Assembly (NCBI GenBank): GCA_030603695.1
Contig: JAUVXF010000005.1
Span: 1-64,000 of the forward strand
Source: Natronohydrobacter sp.
GTDB lineage: Bacteria > Pseudomonadota > Alphaproteobacteria > Rhodobacterales > Rhodobacteraceae
DNA length: 64,000 nt
Direction: 5' to 3'
Of this stretch, positions 24,532 through 34,639 are shown in pieces. Made by a program: the position numbers and the translations under genes. Under the pieces are notes generated by a model, which was not told the DNA's origin, made no database searches, and saw only the letters and a list, made by a program, of their open reading frames with translations. How positions within the stretch are numbered: position 1 is the stretch's first letter; the number at the start of each line of letters is the position of its first letter.

Positions 24532-24929
24532 GGTGCTGTAACGCAGAAGATATGCAGGGTGTGGCACTTTATCCCGGTTCCTGATGGCGAAACCGTAGGG
24601 CAGGGGGGATACTGGGTATTCTGCTTTTCACGCAGTCGATACCGGGGCGGCTTGGAGCGGTTGGGGGGCATTTGGGGAGGGCGCAAAGCCGCGCAGCGTC
24701 GGGCCGCGGTGCGGCGATCCACCAGCAGGGCTATGTCACTTTATCCTGGCCAAATCCGCGCGAAACTCAGGCTATGCGCAGGTTACAGCCAAATCGCCGT
24801 GCCGGGGGGCGGCCCGGCGATGCGCGGCGGGCTTCGCCCTTGATTCCGCGCAGGGCAATCACCTCTGATCGTCCCACCCCCCTGCATAGCTGCCGCTCAT
24901 GGCCGAACCGCCGCGCAGGTGGGGGATAC
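24532..24929. other. 398-bp intergenic region, no supported gene
   Basis: I find no credible coding region here. The open frames that cross it have low-complexity, arginine-rich translations and no ribosome sites. The decamer CACTTTATCC occurs twice (24565 and 24737), each followed by one base and GG. The right end is very GC-rich with short self-complementary stretches around 24800-24840 that could act as a terminator for the leftward cinA operon. Confidence 0.5.
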
Positions 24930-25397
24930 CTAGCCCAAGGCGCGCGCGATCATGGCCAGCGCATGTGCGACAGAAGCCGCGCGCACCTTAGCCCGCCCGA
25001 TTGCGCCAAAATCGACAGTTTCCGTATGCGTGCCCAAAGCGGTGGCAAGGCCAAAGCAGACGCGCCCCTCTGGCTTGAATTCCGATCCTCCGGGGCCTGC
25101 AATCCCTGTTACAGATACCGCCAGCCCGGCAGCAGAGCGCGCCAATGCGCCTGTGGCCATTTCTGCCGCCACTTGTTCCGATACTGCGCCATATTGCGCC
25201 AATGTCTGCCCACGCACGCCCAGCATTTCGGTTTTGGCCGCGTTGGAATAGGTGACAAAGCCGCGATCCACCACATCAGACGACCCCGGAATATCGGTAA
25301 GTGCGGCCATCACCAGCCCGCCTGTGCAACTTTCCGCCGTAGCCAGCCGCACCCCTGCCGCGCGTGCCGCGTCCAGCACCTGTGCGGCCGCGCTCAT
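24930..25397 (-). CDS. CinA-type nicotinamide-nucleotide amidohydrolase
   Basis: A 155-residue stand-alone CinA C-terminal domain (PncC-type) that deamidates NMN to nicotinate mononucleotide in pyridine nucleotide recycling. The signature TAESCTGGLVMAALTDIPG (about 20-38) with the catalytic Ser is present, as are YSNAAKTEMLGV and VSVTGIAGPGG. The N-terminal MoCF-like domain of full CinA is missing, which is common in proteobacteria. The start overlaps the pgpA stop (ATGA), making it the third gene of an ispDF-pgpA-cinA unit. Confidence 0.93.
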   Translation of the reverse strand: MSAAAQVLDAARAAGVRLATAESCTGGLVMAALTDIPGSSDVVDRGFVTYSNAAKTEMLGVRGQTLAQYGAVSEQVAAEMATGALARSAAGLAVSVTGIAGPGGSEFKPEGRVCFGLATALGTHTETVDFGAIGRAKVRAASVAHALAMIARALG

Positions 25398-25891
25398 GCG
25401 CCCATCATCCCATGGGCGAAGACTGCCGCCACCGCCACCACCATCGCCGCCAGTGCGCCGGCGATAATGTCATCCAGCATCACCCCAAGGGGCGTGTGCA
25501 TCCGGTCTGCCAGCCCCACAGGGCCGGGTTTCCAGATATCAAAACCGCGAAAGGCCAGAAATGCCACCACCCAGCCCGGCCAGAGGGCTGTGACCTGCGC
25601 CCCCATCATCATCGCGCCGAATGAGACGGGCCATAGCGCAAGCCACATGCCCGCCACTTCATCAATCACGATCTCGGACAGGTCGGGATCGGCCAGACCA
25701 CGGGTTTCCTGTGCAGTTGCCCACCAGCCCAGCAGGAAAACCAGCGCCGTGCCAAGCGCCAAGGCCCAGAACCCGCCGATCTGGTGCAGCGCCCATGCGC
25801 CGGGCAGGGCGGCAAGGCTGCCCCATGTGCCGGGGGCCGGGCGCAAAAGCCCCGCCCCCAGACAGGTGGTTATCAGGCGTGTATATCTCAT
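25394..25891 (-). CDS. pgpA: Phosphatidylglycerophosphatase A
   Basis: An inner-membrane phosphatase of about 165 residues that dephosphorylates phosphatidylglycerophosphate to phosphatidylglycerol. It has the typical N-terminal [19 protein letters not shown], the acidic [11 protein letters not shown] site, and [17 protein letters not shown] followed by [10 protein letters not shown] near the C terminus. The start at 25891 overlaps the ispDF stop (ATGA); the longer frame to 26176 lies inside ispDF and is not used. Confidence 0.94.
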   Translation of the reverse strand: MRYTRLITTCLGAGLLRPAPGTWGSLAALPGAWALHQIGGFWALALGTALVFLLGWWATAQETRGLADPDLSEIVIDEVAGMWLALWPVSFGAMMMGAQVTALWPGWVVAFLAFRGFDIWKPGPVGLADRMHTPLGVMLDDIIAGALAAMVVAVAAVFAHGMMGA

Positions 25892-27054
25892 GGTGTGGCC
25901 CCTTCCTGTGCAATCAGACAGGCTGTTGCATAGGCCGCAATCCCCTCTTCGCGCCCGGTAAAGCCCAGCCTTTCGGATGTTGTGGCCTTCACGCTTATGC
26001 GCCCGGCCTCCAGCCCCATGATTTCGGCAAGCGCTGCTTGCATGGCGCCAGCATGGGGGCCGATTTTGGGGCGCTCGCACACCAGTGTCACATCGCAATT
26101 GCCAATCCGGTAGCCGCGCTTTGCTGCCAGTGCGACGGCATGGCGCAAAAAGATGTGGCTGGCAGCCCCTTTCCATTGCGGATCGGACGGGGGGAAGTGG
26201 CGGCCAATATCGCCCTCTGCCAAAGCGCCATAAATGGCATCTGTCAGTGCATGCATGCCCACATCGGCATCGGAATGCCCTTCCAGAGCGCGGTCATGGG
26301 GCACAAGCACCCCGCACAGCCAGCACCCATCGCCGGGCATGAAACGGTGCACATCATAGCCATTGCCCAATCTGATATCCATCTGCCTTGCCTGCCTTTC
26401 TGCCAGCACGCGCGCGGCGCGCGCGAAATCGGCCGCATATGTCAGCTTTATATTGTCATCGCAGCCTTTGGTGATGGCAACCTCCATCCCGGCGGCGCGG
26501 GCGATTTCCACATCATCAGCGGCATTGCCTGCATAGGCCCGATGCGCAGCAAGGATTGCAGCATAATCGAACCCTTGCGGCGTTTGGGCGCGATACAGCC
26601 CATCGCGTGCGGCGGGGCGCTGCACGCGCCCCTCTGCGCCTTGCCAGAGCGCATCCACCACAGGCAGGGCCGGGGCGGCGGCGGGGCCTCTCTCCAGCGC
26701 GTTCAGCACAGCGTGGATAACATCGGCGCTGACAAGCGGGCGTGCGCCATCATGGATCAGCACCTTGCGCGGCGGATCATTGCACAGCGCTTCCAGCGCC
26801 GCGCGCACAGAGGCCCGCCGCGTGGCCCCGCCCTGGACGATCAAGACACCCTCCTCAGCCAGCGCCTCGGCCTGCGCGGCATCGTCCGGGTGAATGACCA
26901 GCACCAAGCGCGTCAAGCCTGCGGCACGCAAGGCCGCAAGCGTATGGGCCAGCACCGGACGGCCCGCCAGCAGGCGCCATTGCTTGGGTTGCCCTTCCCC
27001 GGCCCGCGTGCCCCGGCCCGCTGCGACGATCAGTGTTGCGATATCATGCGTCAT
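25888..27054 (-). CDS. ispDF: Bifunctional IspD/IspF (MEP isoprenoid pathway)
   Basis: A fusion of 388 residues carrying two non-consecutive MEP-pathway enzymes. Residues 1-220 are the cytidylyltransferase Isp[13 protein letters not shown] with PKQW (nucleotide loop), IHDGARPLV and the AQTPQGFDY motif. Residues 228-388 are the MECDP synthase Isp[13 protein letters not shown] with metal ligands, [20 protein letters not shown] and [17 protein letters not shown]. The fused form is common in alphaproteobacteria. It diverges from the dusB-ntr operon across a 186-base gap and is followed by pgpA and cinA with overlaps. Confidence 0.97.
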   Translation of the reverse strand: MTHDIATLIVAAGRGTRAGEGQPKQWRLLAGRPVLAHTLAALRAAGLTRLVLVIHPDDAAQAEALAEEGVLIVQGGATRRASVRAALEALCNDPPRKVLIHDGARPLVSADVIHAVLNALERGPAAAPALPVVDALWQGAEGRVQRPAARDGLYRAQTPQGFDYAAILAAHRAYAGNAADDVEIARAAGMEVAITKGCDDNIKLTYAADFARAARVLAERQARQMDIRLGNGYDVHRFMPGDGCWLCGVLVPHDRALEGHSDADVGMHALTDAIYGALAEGDIGRHFPPSDPQWKGAASHIFLRHAVALAAKRGYRIGNCDVTLVCERPKIGPHAGAMQAALAEIMGLEAGRISVKATTSERLGFTGREEGIAAYATACLIAQEGATP

Positions 27055-27162
27055 ATGTTTCCGAATGTGATCCCTGTGCCTTCGCCTCTTGCTGTTCTAT
27101 AGGCCCAAGCGAGTGCTGCTGACAATGCGCGCGTTTGCAGGATACGGATGCCCAAAAAATAT

Positions 27163-27180
27163 GCGAATGATGAAATTCGC
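27163..27180. promoter_or_regulatory. Inverted repeat upstream of dusB-ntrBC operon
   Basis: A perfect GCGAAT / ATTCGC repeat separated by six bases lies 60 bases before the dusB start, in the divergent gap with ispDF. It is a candidate regulator site for the nitrogen-control operon. Which protein binds is not evident from the sequence. Confidence 0.35.
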
Positions 27181-27240
27181 GCCAGATGTGGCAGCATTTC
27201 CTTTGCGCCGCATTCGCCGGAAGATTAGGGAAGGATCATA

Positions 27241-28287
27241 GTGGTGCAGAAAGAGGCAACAGACCGCGTGTTTGCGCAACATCAACAGGTGCTGGCGGAT
27301 TTGGGTGTGGATATGCCCGTGCTTCTTGCGCCGATGGCAGGGATTACAGATTTGCCATTTCGCCGCGTGGTGGCGGGGTTTGGCGCGGGGCTTGTGGTGT
27401 CCGAGATGGTTGCCAGTCAGGAGATGGTGCAGGCCAAGCCCTCGGCGCGGGCACGCGCGCGCGCAGAGCTTGGCTTGGGAGAGGCGCGCACGGCCGTGCA
27501 GCTTGCCGGGCGCGACCCCTATTGGATAGCCGAGGCCGCGCGCATGGTCGCGGATAGCGGCGCAGAGATCATTGATATCAACATGGGTTGTCCGGCGAAA
27601 AAGGTTGTGGGCGGCATGTCCGGCTCTGCGCTGATGCGCGAGCCAGATCATGCGCTGCGCCTGATAGAGGCTGTTGTGGGCGCGGTCTCCATTCCCGTCA
27701 CGCTTAAAACGCGGCTGGGCTGGGATGATGAGATGCTCAATGCTGCGCCCTTGGCGCAGCGTGCCGCTGCCGCCGGTGTGCGGATGATTACCATTCATGG
27801 CCGCACGCGCTGCCAGTTTTACAAAGGGCGGGCGGATTGGGCGGCGATTGGCGCTGTCGTGCGCGCCTGCGGCGTTCCCGTGATTGCCAATGGCGATATC
27901 TGTTCAGGCGCGGATGCGCGCCGCGCGGTCGCTCTTTCTGGCGCGGCGGGGGTGATGGTGGGGCGCGGCGCGCAAGGGCGGCCATGGGTGCTGTCGCAAA
28001 TCGCGGCAGAGCTTGCGGGCCAGCCAATTCCCGAAGCCCCCACAGCGGGCGCATTGGTAGATTTGGTGGCCGCGCATTACGAGGCGGCGCTGGCCTTTTA
28101 TGGCAGCGATCTGGGGATGAAAACAGTGCGCAAGCACCTGGGCTGGTATTGCGAGGCCGCAAATGGCGCGCCCGCTATGCGCCAACGCTTGCTGACCGCG
28201 CGCGACCCCGCAGAGGTGCTGCGCCTGCTGCCAGAGGCTTTGGCCCCCGCTTCGGATACGGCCCCGGATATGGAGCAAGCCGCATGA
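27241..28287 (+). CDS. dusB: tRNA-dihydrouridine synthase DusB (NifR3)
   Basis: A flavoenzyme that reduces uridine to dihydrouridine in the tRNA D-loop. The 348-residue protein shows LLAPMAGITDLPFRRV (28-43), DINMGCPAKKVVGG with the catalytic Cys117, LKTRLGWDD, TIHGRTRCQFYKG and VPVIANGDICSG. The gene is the nifR3 of Rhodobacter-type nitrogen regulation operons and heads dusB-ntrB-ntrC-ntrY-ntrX here. The start is GTG at 27241 (a second GTG follows immediately) with GGGAAGGA upstream. It overlaps ntrB by ATGA. Confidence 0.96.
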   Translation: MVQKEATDRVFAQHQQVLADLGVDMPVLLAPMAGITDLPFRRVVAGFGAGLVVSEMVASQEMVQAKPSARARARAELGLGEARTAVQLAGRDPYWIAEAARMVADSGAEIIDINMGCPAKKVVGGMSGSALMREPDHALRLIEAVVGAVSIPVTLKTRLGWDDEMLNAAPLAQRAAAAGVRMITIHGRTRCQFYKGRADWAAIGAVVRACGVPVIANGDICSGADARRAVALSGAAGVMVGRGAQGRPWVLSQIAAELAGQPIPEAPTAGALVDLVAAHYEAALAFYGSDLGMKTVRKHLGWYCEAANGAPAMRQRLLTARDPAEVLRLLPEALAPASDTAPDMEQAA

Positions 28288-29393
28288 CCCCTCCGGCAAC
28301 AGGCATGATCTGGGCGGCGCTGCCAATCCCTGCGCTGATGATCGGGCGCAAGGGGGCGGTGGAGTGCATTGCAGATTGCAACCCCACCGCAGAACAGTTC
28401 CTCAGCCTCTCGCGCCGGTCTGTGCTGGAGCGGCCTTTGGCGCAGATTATCCAGATCGATGCCCAGATGGATTCTGCATTGGAACGCTGCCGCGAGAACC
28501 GCGCGCCTGTATTCATCAATGATGTGCCCATCACCCTGGGCGAGCGCGCGCCCGTGCATTGCGCGATCCAGCTGGCGCTTTTGGGTGACAGGCGCGATCT
28601 GGTGCTGATGCTGCTGACCCCGCGCGAAATTGCGGGGCGTCTGGGCAAGGTGGATGGCATTCGCCATGCCGCGCGCTCTGCTATCGGCATGTCACAGATG
28701 CTGGCGCATGAGATCAAAAACCCGCTGGCCGGGATTACCGGGGCGGCGCAGCTTCTCTCTATGGGCCTGTCGGGCGAGGATCGGGGCCTGACCGATCTGA
28801 TTGTGGCTGAAACTCAGCGCATCGTTAAATTGCTGGATCAGGTAGAGCAGTTTGGCAATCAGCGCCCGCCCGAATGCCGCGCTGTGAATATTCATGACAT
28901 TCTGGAACGTGCGCGCCGCTCGGCAGAGATTGGCTTTGCCGCACATATGCAGATACGCGATGCCTATGATCCCTCTTTGCCGCTGGTCTGGGCCGATTCC
29001 GACCAGTTGTTGCAAGTGTTTCTGAACCTGCTGAAAAACGCCGCCCAGGCGCAGTTGATGGGCGGGCGCATTCGCATTCGGACGTTTTTTGAACAATCGC
29101 TGCGCATTCGTGCGGCCAGCGGGCAGGATGTGGCGCTGCCCATCCATGTTGAAATCATTGATGACGGGCCGGGCCTGCCGCCGGAAATTGCCGATGAAAT
29201 TTTCGATCCCTTTGTTTCCGGGCGCGAGAATGGAACAGGGCTGGGGCTGGCGCTGGTGTCCAAGATTATCGCGGCACATGATGGCTGGATCACAGTGGAA
29301 AGCCAGCCGGGGCGCACGGTGTTTCGTATCTCGCTGCCCCGCGCCCCCGAAGCCCGCACCCCTGAAACGACTGATGGCAAGGAGAGCCGCTGA
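28284..29393 (+). CDS. ntrB: Nitrogen regulation sensor kinase NtrB
   Basis: A cytoplasmic histidine kinase of 369 residues. A PAS domain covers about residues 8-110. The H-box [12 protein letters not shown] places the phosphorylated His at 142. The ATP-binding part shows the N box [12 protein letters not shown], the G1 box [19 protein letters not shown] and the G2 box GTGLGLALV. It controls NtrC phosphorylation in response to the PII protein and nitrogen status. It is coupled to dusB (ATGA) and to ntrC (the ntrC ATG shares the last base of the ntrB stop). Confidence 0.95.
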   Translation: MTPPATGMIWAALPIPALMIGRKGAVECIADCNPTAEQFLSLSRRSVLERPLAQIIQIDAQMDSALERCRENRAPVFINDVPITLGERAPVHCAIQLALLGDRRDLVLMLLTPREIAGRLGKVDGIRHAARSAIGMSQMLAHEIKNPLAGITGAAQLLSMGLSGEDRGLTDLIVAETQRIVKLLDQVEQFGNQRPPECRAVNIHDILERARRSAEIGFAAHMQIRDAYDPSLPLVWADSDQLLQVFLNLLKNAAQAQLMGGRIRIRTFFEQSLRIRAASGQDVALPIHVEIIDDGPGLPPEIADEIFDPFVSGRENGTGLGLALVSKIIAAHDGWITVESQPGRTVFRISLPRAPEARTPETTDGKESR

Positions 29394-30784
29394 TGGACGG
29401 AACAGTTCTGGTTGCAGATGATGACCGCACGATCCGAACAGTGCTGACGCAAGCCCTGACGCGGGCAGGCTGCAAGGTGCATGCAACCTCCAGCCTGACC
29501 ACGCTGATGCGCTGGGTGGAAGAAGGGCGCGGCGATCTGGTGATCACAGATGTGATGATGCCCGATGGCAACGGGATAGAGATGATCCCGAAAATCAGTC
29601 AGGAACGCCCTGATCTGCCCGTGATTGTGATTTCGGCGCAAAATACCATCATGACGGCTATTCAGGCCAATGAGGTAGAGGCGCATGATTACTTGCCCAA
29701 ACCTTTTGATTTGCCCGATCTGCTGAAACGCGCTGGCGCGGCCATGAAAAACCGCCGTCTGGTGGCGGCAGGCAGTCAGCCTGCGCGCACTGGCCCCGCC
29801 CCGCGCGGTGATATGCTGAGCATGGACAGCATGCCGCTTGTGGGCCGCACGCCGATCATGCAGGAACTTTACCGCCTGATTGCGCGGGTGATAAATTCGG
29901 CCATGCCGGTTCTGATCATTGGCGAATCCGGCACAGGGAAATCTTTGATCGCGCGCACCTTGCATGATCTGTCAGACAGGCGCACCCAGCCCTTTGTCAC
30001 CGCCACAGGCGAGGATTTGCAATCTTTCGATGGGGCGCAGGGCCTGTTGTCGCGGGTGCGCGGGGGGACGCTGCTATTTGATGAACTGACATCTTATGAC
30101 AAAGACGCGCAATTGCGCGCCGCGCGGTTGCTGGACAGCCTTCCCGATGATGGCCCCCGCGTGATGGCCACAGCCCAAGGCAATCTGACCCGCGCTTTGG
30201 CCGAAGGGGCGTTGCGCGAGGATTTGTATTACCGTTTGGGCGGGGTGGTGCTGAATGTGCCCGCACTGCGCGAGCGGATTGATGATCTGGAACCGCTGGC
30301 GCTGCATTTCCTGTCACAGGCCGCTGATGATGGGGCGATTTTGCGCAAACTATCGGCCGAGGCACTGGATTTTATCCGCGCTTATTCCTGGCCCGGCAAT
30401 GTGCGCCAGTTGCAAAACACCCTGCGCCGGCTAAGCCTGACCAATGCCGATCCCATCATCTCGCGTAGCGAGATAGAGGGCGCGTTGCAAAGCCAGCCAA
30501 GCGCTGTGGTGGTGGGAGAGCGGTTTACCGATGAAACGCTGTCCGATTCCATCGCGCGGCATTTGCGCCGCTATTTTGATCTGCATGGGCAGGATTTGCC
30601 GCCACCGGGCCTGTATGGCCGTATCTTGCGCGAGTTGGAATTGCCGCTGATGGAAATCGCGCTGGATGCCACAGGCGGCAATCAGGCGCGCTGTGCCGAT
30701 CTGCTGGGGATCAACCGCAACACATTGCGCAAGAAGATCACAGAGTTGGATATCTCTGTCTCTCGCAGGCGCAAATTAAGCTAA
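29393..30784 (+). CDS. ntrC: Nitrogen regulator NtrC, Rhodobacter type without GAFTGA loop
   Basis: A response regulator of 463 residues. The receiver domain is N-terminal with Asp53 in [10 protein letters not shown] and Lys103. A AAA+ domain carries Walker A GESGTGKS (177-184), a degenerate Walker B region [13 protein letters not shown], and [10 protein letters not shown] Fis-type helix-turn-helix lies at the end ([21 protein letters not shown]). The AAA+ domain goes directly from [16 protein letters not shown] to LLSRVRGG, so the ELFGHEKGAFTGA loop that contacts sigma54 is absent. Rhodobacter capsulatus NtrC is known to lack this and to work with sigma70 polymerase. The same is inferred here. 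Confidence 0.94.
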   Translation: MDGTVLVADDDRTIRTVLTQALTRAGCKVHATSSLTTLMRWVEEGRGDLVITDVMMPDGNGIEMIPKISQERPDLPVIVISAQNTIMTAIQANEVEAHDYLPKPFDLPDLLKRAGAAMKNRRLVAAGSQPARTGPAPRGDMLSMDSMPLVGRTPIMQELYRLIARVINSAMPVLIIGESGTGKSLIARTLHDLSDRRTQPFVTATGEDLQSFDGAQGLLSRVRGGTLLFDELTSYDKDAQLRAARLLDSLPDDGPRVMATAQGNLTRALAEGALREDLYYRLGGVVLNVPALRERIDDLEPLALHFLSQAADDGAILRKLSAEALDFIRAYSWPGNVRQLQNTLRRLSLTNADPIISRSEIEGALQSQPSAVVVGERFTDETLSDSIARHLRRYFDLHGQDLPPPGLYGRILRELELPLMEIALDATGGNQARCADLLGINRNTLRKKITELDISVSRRRKLS

Positions 30785-30900
30785 GGCTCTGCGCCTGCCG
30801 CCCCTTTTGATGTAGAATTACCACAGGTGATGTGGCAATCTGGCTGCAGCGTGCAAGCATAAGCGCGCGTTGCACCGCAACAGGCGCGGCCGGGGGGAAG

Positions 30901-33186
30901 GTGACAGAGATTTCAGAACCCAGACTGTCCTTGCTGAAAGGCGCGTTTGGCAGCGCGGGTTCGCGGCGTTTGTCAAACTTTGTCACGCTGTTTCTGGTGC
31001 TTCTTGGCCCGTTGCTGGTCACGCTTACCCTGCTGGCGCTTGGGCCTTTTGGCCAAAGTTTTGAATCGCGCGAATTGCTGCTGATCCTGTTGGCCGATCT
31101 TGTCTATGTGCTGACAATTGCGGCGCTTGTCGCGCTGCGCGTTGCCAAACTGATCGCCGCGCGGCGCTCTGATTCCGCTGGCTCGCGGCTGCATTTGCGG
31201 TTGTCGGCGCTGTTTGCAACGATTGCGCTGCTGCCCACTGTCACGGTGGCCGTGTTCGCGGCTTTGACGGTGAATGTGGGGCTGGAGGGGTGGTTTTCTG
31301 ATCGGGTGCAGCGTGTGGTAGGCACATCGCTTGCGGCCGCAGAAGCCTATCAGTTTGAACAAGAGCGGGATTTGCGCACGGATACGGGCGAATTGGCGGC
31401 CTATCTGGAAACTGTGCGCCGTGTCTTTCCGCTGCTTGAAGATGGCGAATTGCGCAATCTTCTGTCCGATGCGCAAGCGCAAATTCAACGCGGGTTGCGC
31501 GTGGCCTTCATCATAGATGGCGGGGGCGAAATCCGGGCGCGGGGCGAGCGGTCGTATCGCTTCAATTTCACGCCCCCCGATATTGCCGATATAGAGCGCG
31601 CGAGAGAGGGTGTGGTGGTGATCCGCGACTGGCCCAACAATGAATTTCGCGCCATCGTCGCTTTGGAGAATTACTTTGACCGCTACCTCTATGTTGCGCG
31701 CGAGGTTGATGGCGATATCCTGAGCCTGCTGGATGAAACCCGCGAAACTGTTGCCTTTTATCAGCAATTAGAGCGCGAGCGCGGGCGGCTTTTGTTCCAG
31801 TTCGGGGCGCTTTACCTTGGCTTTGCATTGATCCTGATTCTTGCCTCGGTCTGGCTGGGGCTAAACTTTGCCGAAAGGCTGGCGCGCCCCGTGGGCCGGT
31901 TGGCAGAGGCGGCAGGGCAGGTGGGGGCCGGGGATCTGGATGTGCAGGTGGCCGTTGCCCGCGACAATGACGAAATCGCGCTTCTGGGGCGCGTGTTCAA
32001 CCAGATGACACGCCAGCTGAAAGGCCAGCGCGAAACGCTTTTGGAAAACAACCGCCAGATCGAGGCACGGCGCAGGCTGTTTGATTCCGTGCTTGGCTCT
32101 GTCACGGCAGGGGTCATCGGGCTGGATGCCGAAGGGCGGGTGGAATTCATCAATCGCGCGGCCGAATCCATGCTGGAAATAGATGCAACCCTTGCCGCCA
32201 ATCTGCCGCTGGCACAGGCCGCGCCGGAATTCGCGCCTTTGCTGGAAAAGATGCAAACCGCCCAAGCGTCTTTGGGCCGTGTGCAAGAGGAAGTCCGGCT
32301 AACGCGGTCTGGGCGTCTGGAATCGCTGCTGGTGCGGCTGGGCGAAAGGCGGCGCAGTGATGGCCGGCTAGAGGGCTATGTGGTGGCCTTTGATGATGTG
32401 ACAGAGCTTGTCTCTGCGCAGCGCATGGCCGCTTGGGGCGATGTGGCGCGCCGCATTGCCCATGAGATCAAAAACCCCCTTACCCCCATTCAGTTGTCAT
32501 CCGAACGTATAGAGCGCAAATTCGCCCGCAAGCTGGAAGCCGCAGATGCTGAAAGCCTGTCGCAGCTGACCTCTGTCATCATTCGCCAGACCAATGATTT
32601 GCGCCGCATTGTGGATGAGTTTTCGCGCTTTGCGCGCATGCCCGAACCCGACAGGCGCGCGCATGATCTGGTGGCCATTTTGCGCGATTGTGCGGTGTTG
32701 CAGGAAAGCGGCCAGCCCAATGTGCGGTTTGATATTGCGCTGCCCGATACCCCGGTAATCTGTGAAGTGGATGATACGATGATGGCGCAGGCCTTCACAA
32801 ACTTGATAAAGAACGCAGGCGAAGCCATTGATACACGAAAAGAAAACCCTGATCTGGCAGAATTCACGCCGCAGATATCCATACGGTTTCAGGCGGCCGA
32901 ACAGGGGCTGCATATCACGATTGCCGATAATGGCATCGGCCTTCCCGAAGATCGCGCGCGGCTGTTTGAACCCTATGTCACCACCCGCAGCGAGGGGACA
33001 GGGCTGGGGCTGTCCATCGTGCGCAAGATCATAGAGGAACATGGCGGAACCTTGCGGCTGGAAGATGCACCGTTATTCGAAGGGGAAACCCATCGCGGCG
33101 CGATGGCCGTGATCCGGCTGCCATATTTGACCCCGCAATCCAAAAGCATTGAGAGTTCAACACAACCGGCGAGTGAGCAGGCATGA
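30901..33186 (+). CDS. ntrY: Nitrogen regulation sensor kinase NtrY
   Basis: A membrane-bound histidine kinase of about 761 residues. Transmembrane helices lie at about residues 25-50, 60-80, 100-125 and 300-322, with a periplasmic sensor region between the last two, then a HAMP linker (NFAERLARPVGRLAEAAGQV), a PAS domain, and the H-box [15 protein letters not shown] with His521. ATP-binding motifs LIKNAGEAID, IADNGIGLPEDRARLFEPY and GTGLGLSIV follow. The GTG at 30901 has a strong GGGGGGAAG ribosome site; the frame also opens to 30832 without one. It overlaps ntrX by ATGA. Confidence 0.94.
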   Translation: MTEISEPRLSLLKGAFGSAGSRRLSNFVTLFLVLLGPLLVTLTLLALGPFGQSFESRELLLILLADLVYVLTIAALVALRVAKLIAARRSDSAGSRLHLRLSALFATIALLPTVTVAVFAALTVNVGLEGWFSDRVQRVVGTSLAAAEAYQFEQERDLRTDTGELAAYLETVRRVFPLLEDGELRNLLSDAQAQIQRGLRVAFIIDGGGEIRARGERSYRFNFTPPDIADIERAREGVVVIRDWPNNEFRAIVALENYFDRYLYVAREVDGDILSLLDETRETVAFYQQLERERGRLLFQFGALYLGFALILILASVWLGLNFAERLARPVGRLAEAAGQVGAGDLDVQVAVARDNDEIALLGRVFNQMTRQLKGQRETLLENNRQIEARRRLFDSVLGSVTAGVIGLDAEGRVEFINRAAESMLEIDATLAANLPLAQAAPEFAPLLEKMQTAQASLGRVQEEVRLTRSGRLESLLVRLGERRRSDGRLEGYVVAFDDVTELVSAQRMAAWGDVARRIAHEIKNPLTPIQLSSERIERKFARKLEAADAESLSQLTSVIIRQTNDLRRIVDEFSRFARMPEPDRRAHDLVAILRDCAVLQESGQPNVRFDIALPDTPVICEVDDTMMAQAFTNLIKNAGEAIDTRKENPDLAEFTPQISIRFQAAEQGLHITIADNGIGLPEDRARLFEPYVTTRSEGTGLGLSIVRKIIEEHGGTLRLEDAPLFEGETHRGAMAVIRLPYLTPQSKSIESSTQPASEQA

Positions 33187-34568
33187 GCGATATTCTGATT
33201 GTCGATGATGAACGCGATATCCGCGAGTTGATTTCGGATATTCTGCAAGATGAGGGCTATACCACCCGCCGCGCGGCCAATTCTGACGAGGCCATGGCCG
33301 AGGTCAATGCAAGTCCGCCTGCGCTGATGGTGCTGGATATCTGGCTCAAAGACAGCAAGATGGATGGCATTGATATTCTGATGAAGGTCAAGCGCTCCAA
33401 CCCGGATATTCCGATTGTCATCATCTCCGGGCATGGGAATGTTGAAATCGCGGTCGCCGCGATCAAGCAGGGGGCGTATGATTTCATTGAAAAGCCCTTC
33501 AATATAGACAAGCTGATGGTAGTGATTGGGCGTGCGATGGAAGCCTCGCGCTTGCGGCGTGAAAATCTGGCTCTGCGGCGGCGCGAAACGACAACGGCGC
33601 AGATGCGCGGCGAGAGCAACGCCTTTCGCCTGATGTGCGCGCAGCTGGAAAAGGTCACAGCCTCGAATGCGCGGATCATGTTCACCGGGCCTGCGGGCAG
33701 CGGCAAGGAAGTGGCGGCCCGCTATGTGCACGAGCATTCCGACCGCGCCAGCGCGCCCTTTGTCTGCGTCTCTGCGGCCACAATCGCGCCCGAACGGATG
33801 GAAGAAGTGCTGTTTGGCCGCGAAAGCCCAGAGCGCGGGATAGAGCCGGGCCTTCTGGAGCAGGCGCATGGGGGCGTGGTTTATCTGGATGAAGTGGCCG
33901 ATATGCCCATGGGCACGCAATCCAAAATCCTGCGCGTGCTGGTAGAGCAGCAATTCACCCGGCTTGGTGGGGCCGACAAGGTGCGCGTTGATCTGCGTGT
34001 CATGAGTGCCACAAGTCAGGATTTGGGCGCGCGCGTGCGCGAGGGCCGCTTCCGGCAGGAATTGTTCGATCGTCTGTCCGTTGTGCCGATTTCTGTTCCG
34101 GGGCTGGAAGAGCGGCGCGAGGATATCCCGCTTTTGGCCGAATATTTCGTGGATGATCTGCACCGCACACAAGGGCTGGCCAAGCGCGCCTTGTCCGAAG
34201 CCGCGCGCGCGCATTTGCAGACAATGCGCTGGCCGGGAAATATCCGCCAGCTGCGCAATGTAATAGAGCGGGCGATGATTTTGGGCGAATCTTCACAGCC
34301 CATCGAAATCCGCGATCTTCAGACCGATCCAGCCCCCGGACAGCAAGATGATGACACACAGCTTGTCCTGACGGGTGCGCTGACAACACTGCCCCTGCGC
34401 GAGGCGCGCGAATTGTTCGAGCGGGAATATCTGCTGTCGCAGATCAACCGCTTTGGGGGCAATATTTCGCGTACAGCCTCTTTTGTGGGGATGGAGCGGT
34501 CGGCCCTGCACCGCAAGTTGAAATCTCTGGGCGTGAATACGGCCAAGCTTTCTGACATAAAGGGCTAA
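33183..34568 (+). CDS. ntrX: Nitrogen/redox response regulator NtrX
   Basis: The partner response regulator of NtrY, 461 residues. The receiver domain has Asp52 in MVLDIWLKD and Lys104. The AAA+ domain has Walker A GPAGSGKE (169-176) and Walker B GGVVYLDEVADM. The end carries the helix-turn-helix GGNISRTASFVGMERSALHRK. In the loop position the sequence reads VLFGRESPERGIEPGLLEQA, so the sigma54-contact GAFTGA is missing, as is usual for alphaproteobacterial NtrX. NtrYX is reported to link nitrogen, redox and cell-envelope control. It is coupled to ntrY by ATGA. Confidence 0.94.
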   Translation: MSDILIVDDERDIRELISDILQDEGYTTRRAANSDEAMAEVNASPPALMVLDIWLKDSKMDGIDILMKVKRSNPDIPIVIISGHGNVEIAVAAIKQGAYDFIEKPFNIDKLMVVIGRAMEASRLRRENLALRRRETTTAQMRGESNAFRLMCAQLEKVTASNARIMFTGPAGSGKEVAARYVHEHSDRASAPFVCVSAATIAPERMEEVLFGRESPERGIEPGLLEQAHGGVVYLDEVADMPMGTQSKILRVLVEQQFTRLGGADKVRVDLRVMSATSQDLGARVREGRFRQELFDRLSVVPISVPGLEERREDIPLLAEYFVDDLHRTQGLAKRALSEAARAHLQTMRWPGNIRQLRNVIERAMILGESSQPIEIRDLQTDPAPGQQDDDTQLVLTGALTTLPLREARELFEREYLLSQINRFGGNISRTASFVGMERSALHRKLKSLGVNTAKLSDIKG

Positions 34569-34639
34569 GGCTTGCACAGCGCGCCATGTGCTGACACAAC
34601 GGCACGAAATGCACGCCCAAGCGAAGGAGCGCATGCGCC

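Noticed and set aside
24559-24843. A 94-residue open frame in the cinA-COQ10 gap
   Set aside because: Arginine- and glycine-rich translation without any motif, no ribosome site, and overlapping open frames on the other strand. It behaves like GC-driven noise.
25621-27102. A long plus-strand open frame opposite ispDF-pgpA
   Set aside because: It is antisense to two clearly coding genes. Its translation is Cys/His/Pro-rich without any domain, as is typical for the reverse strand of GC-rich genes.
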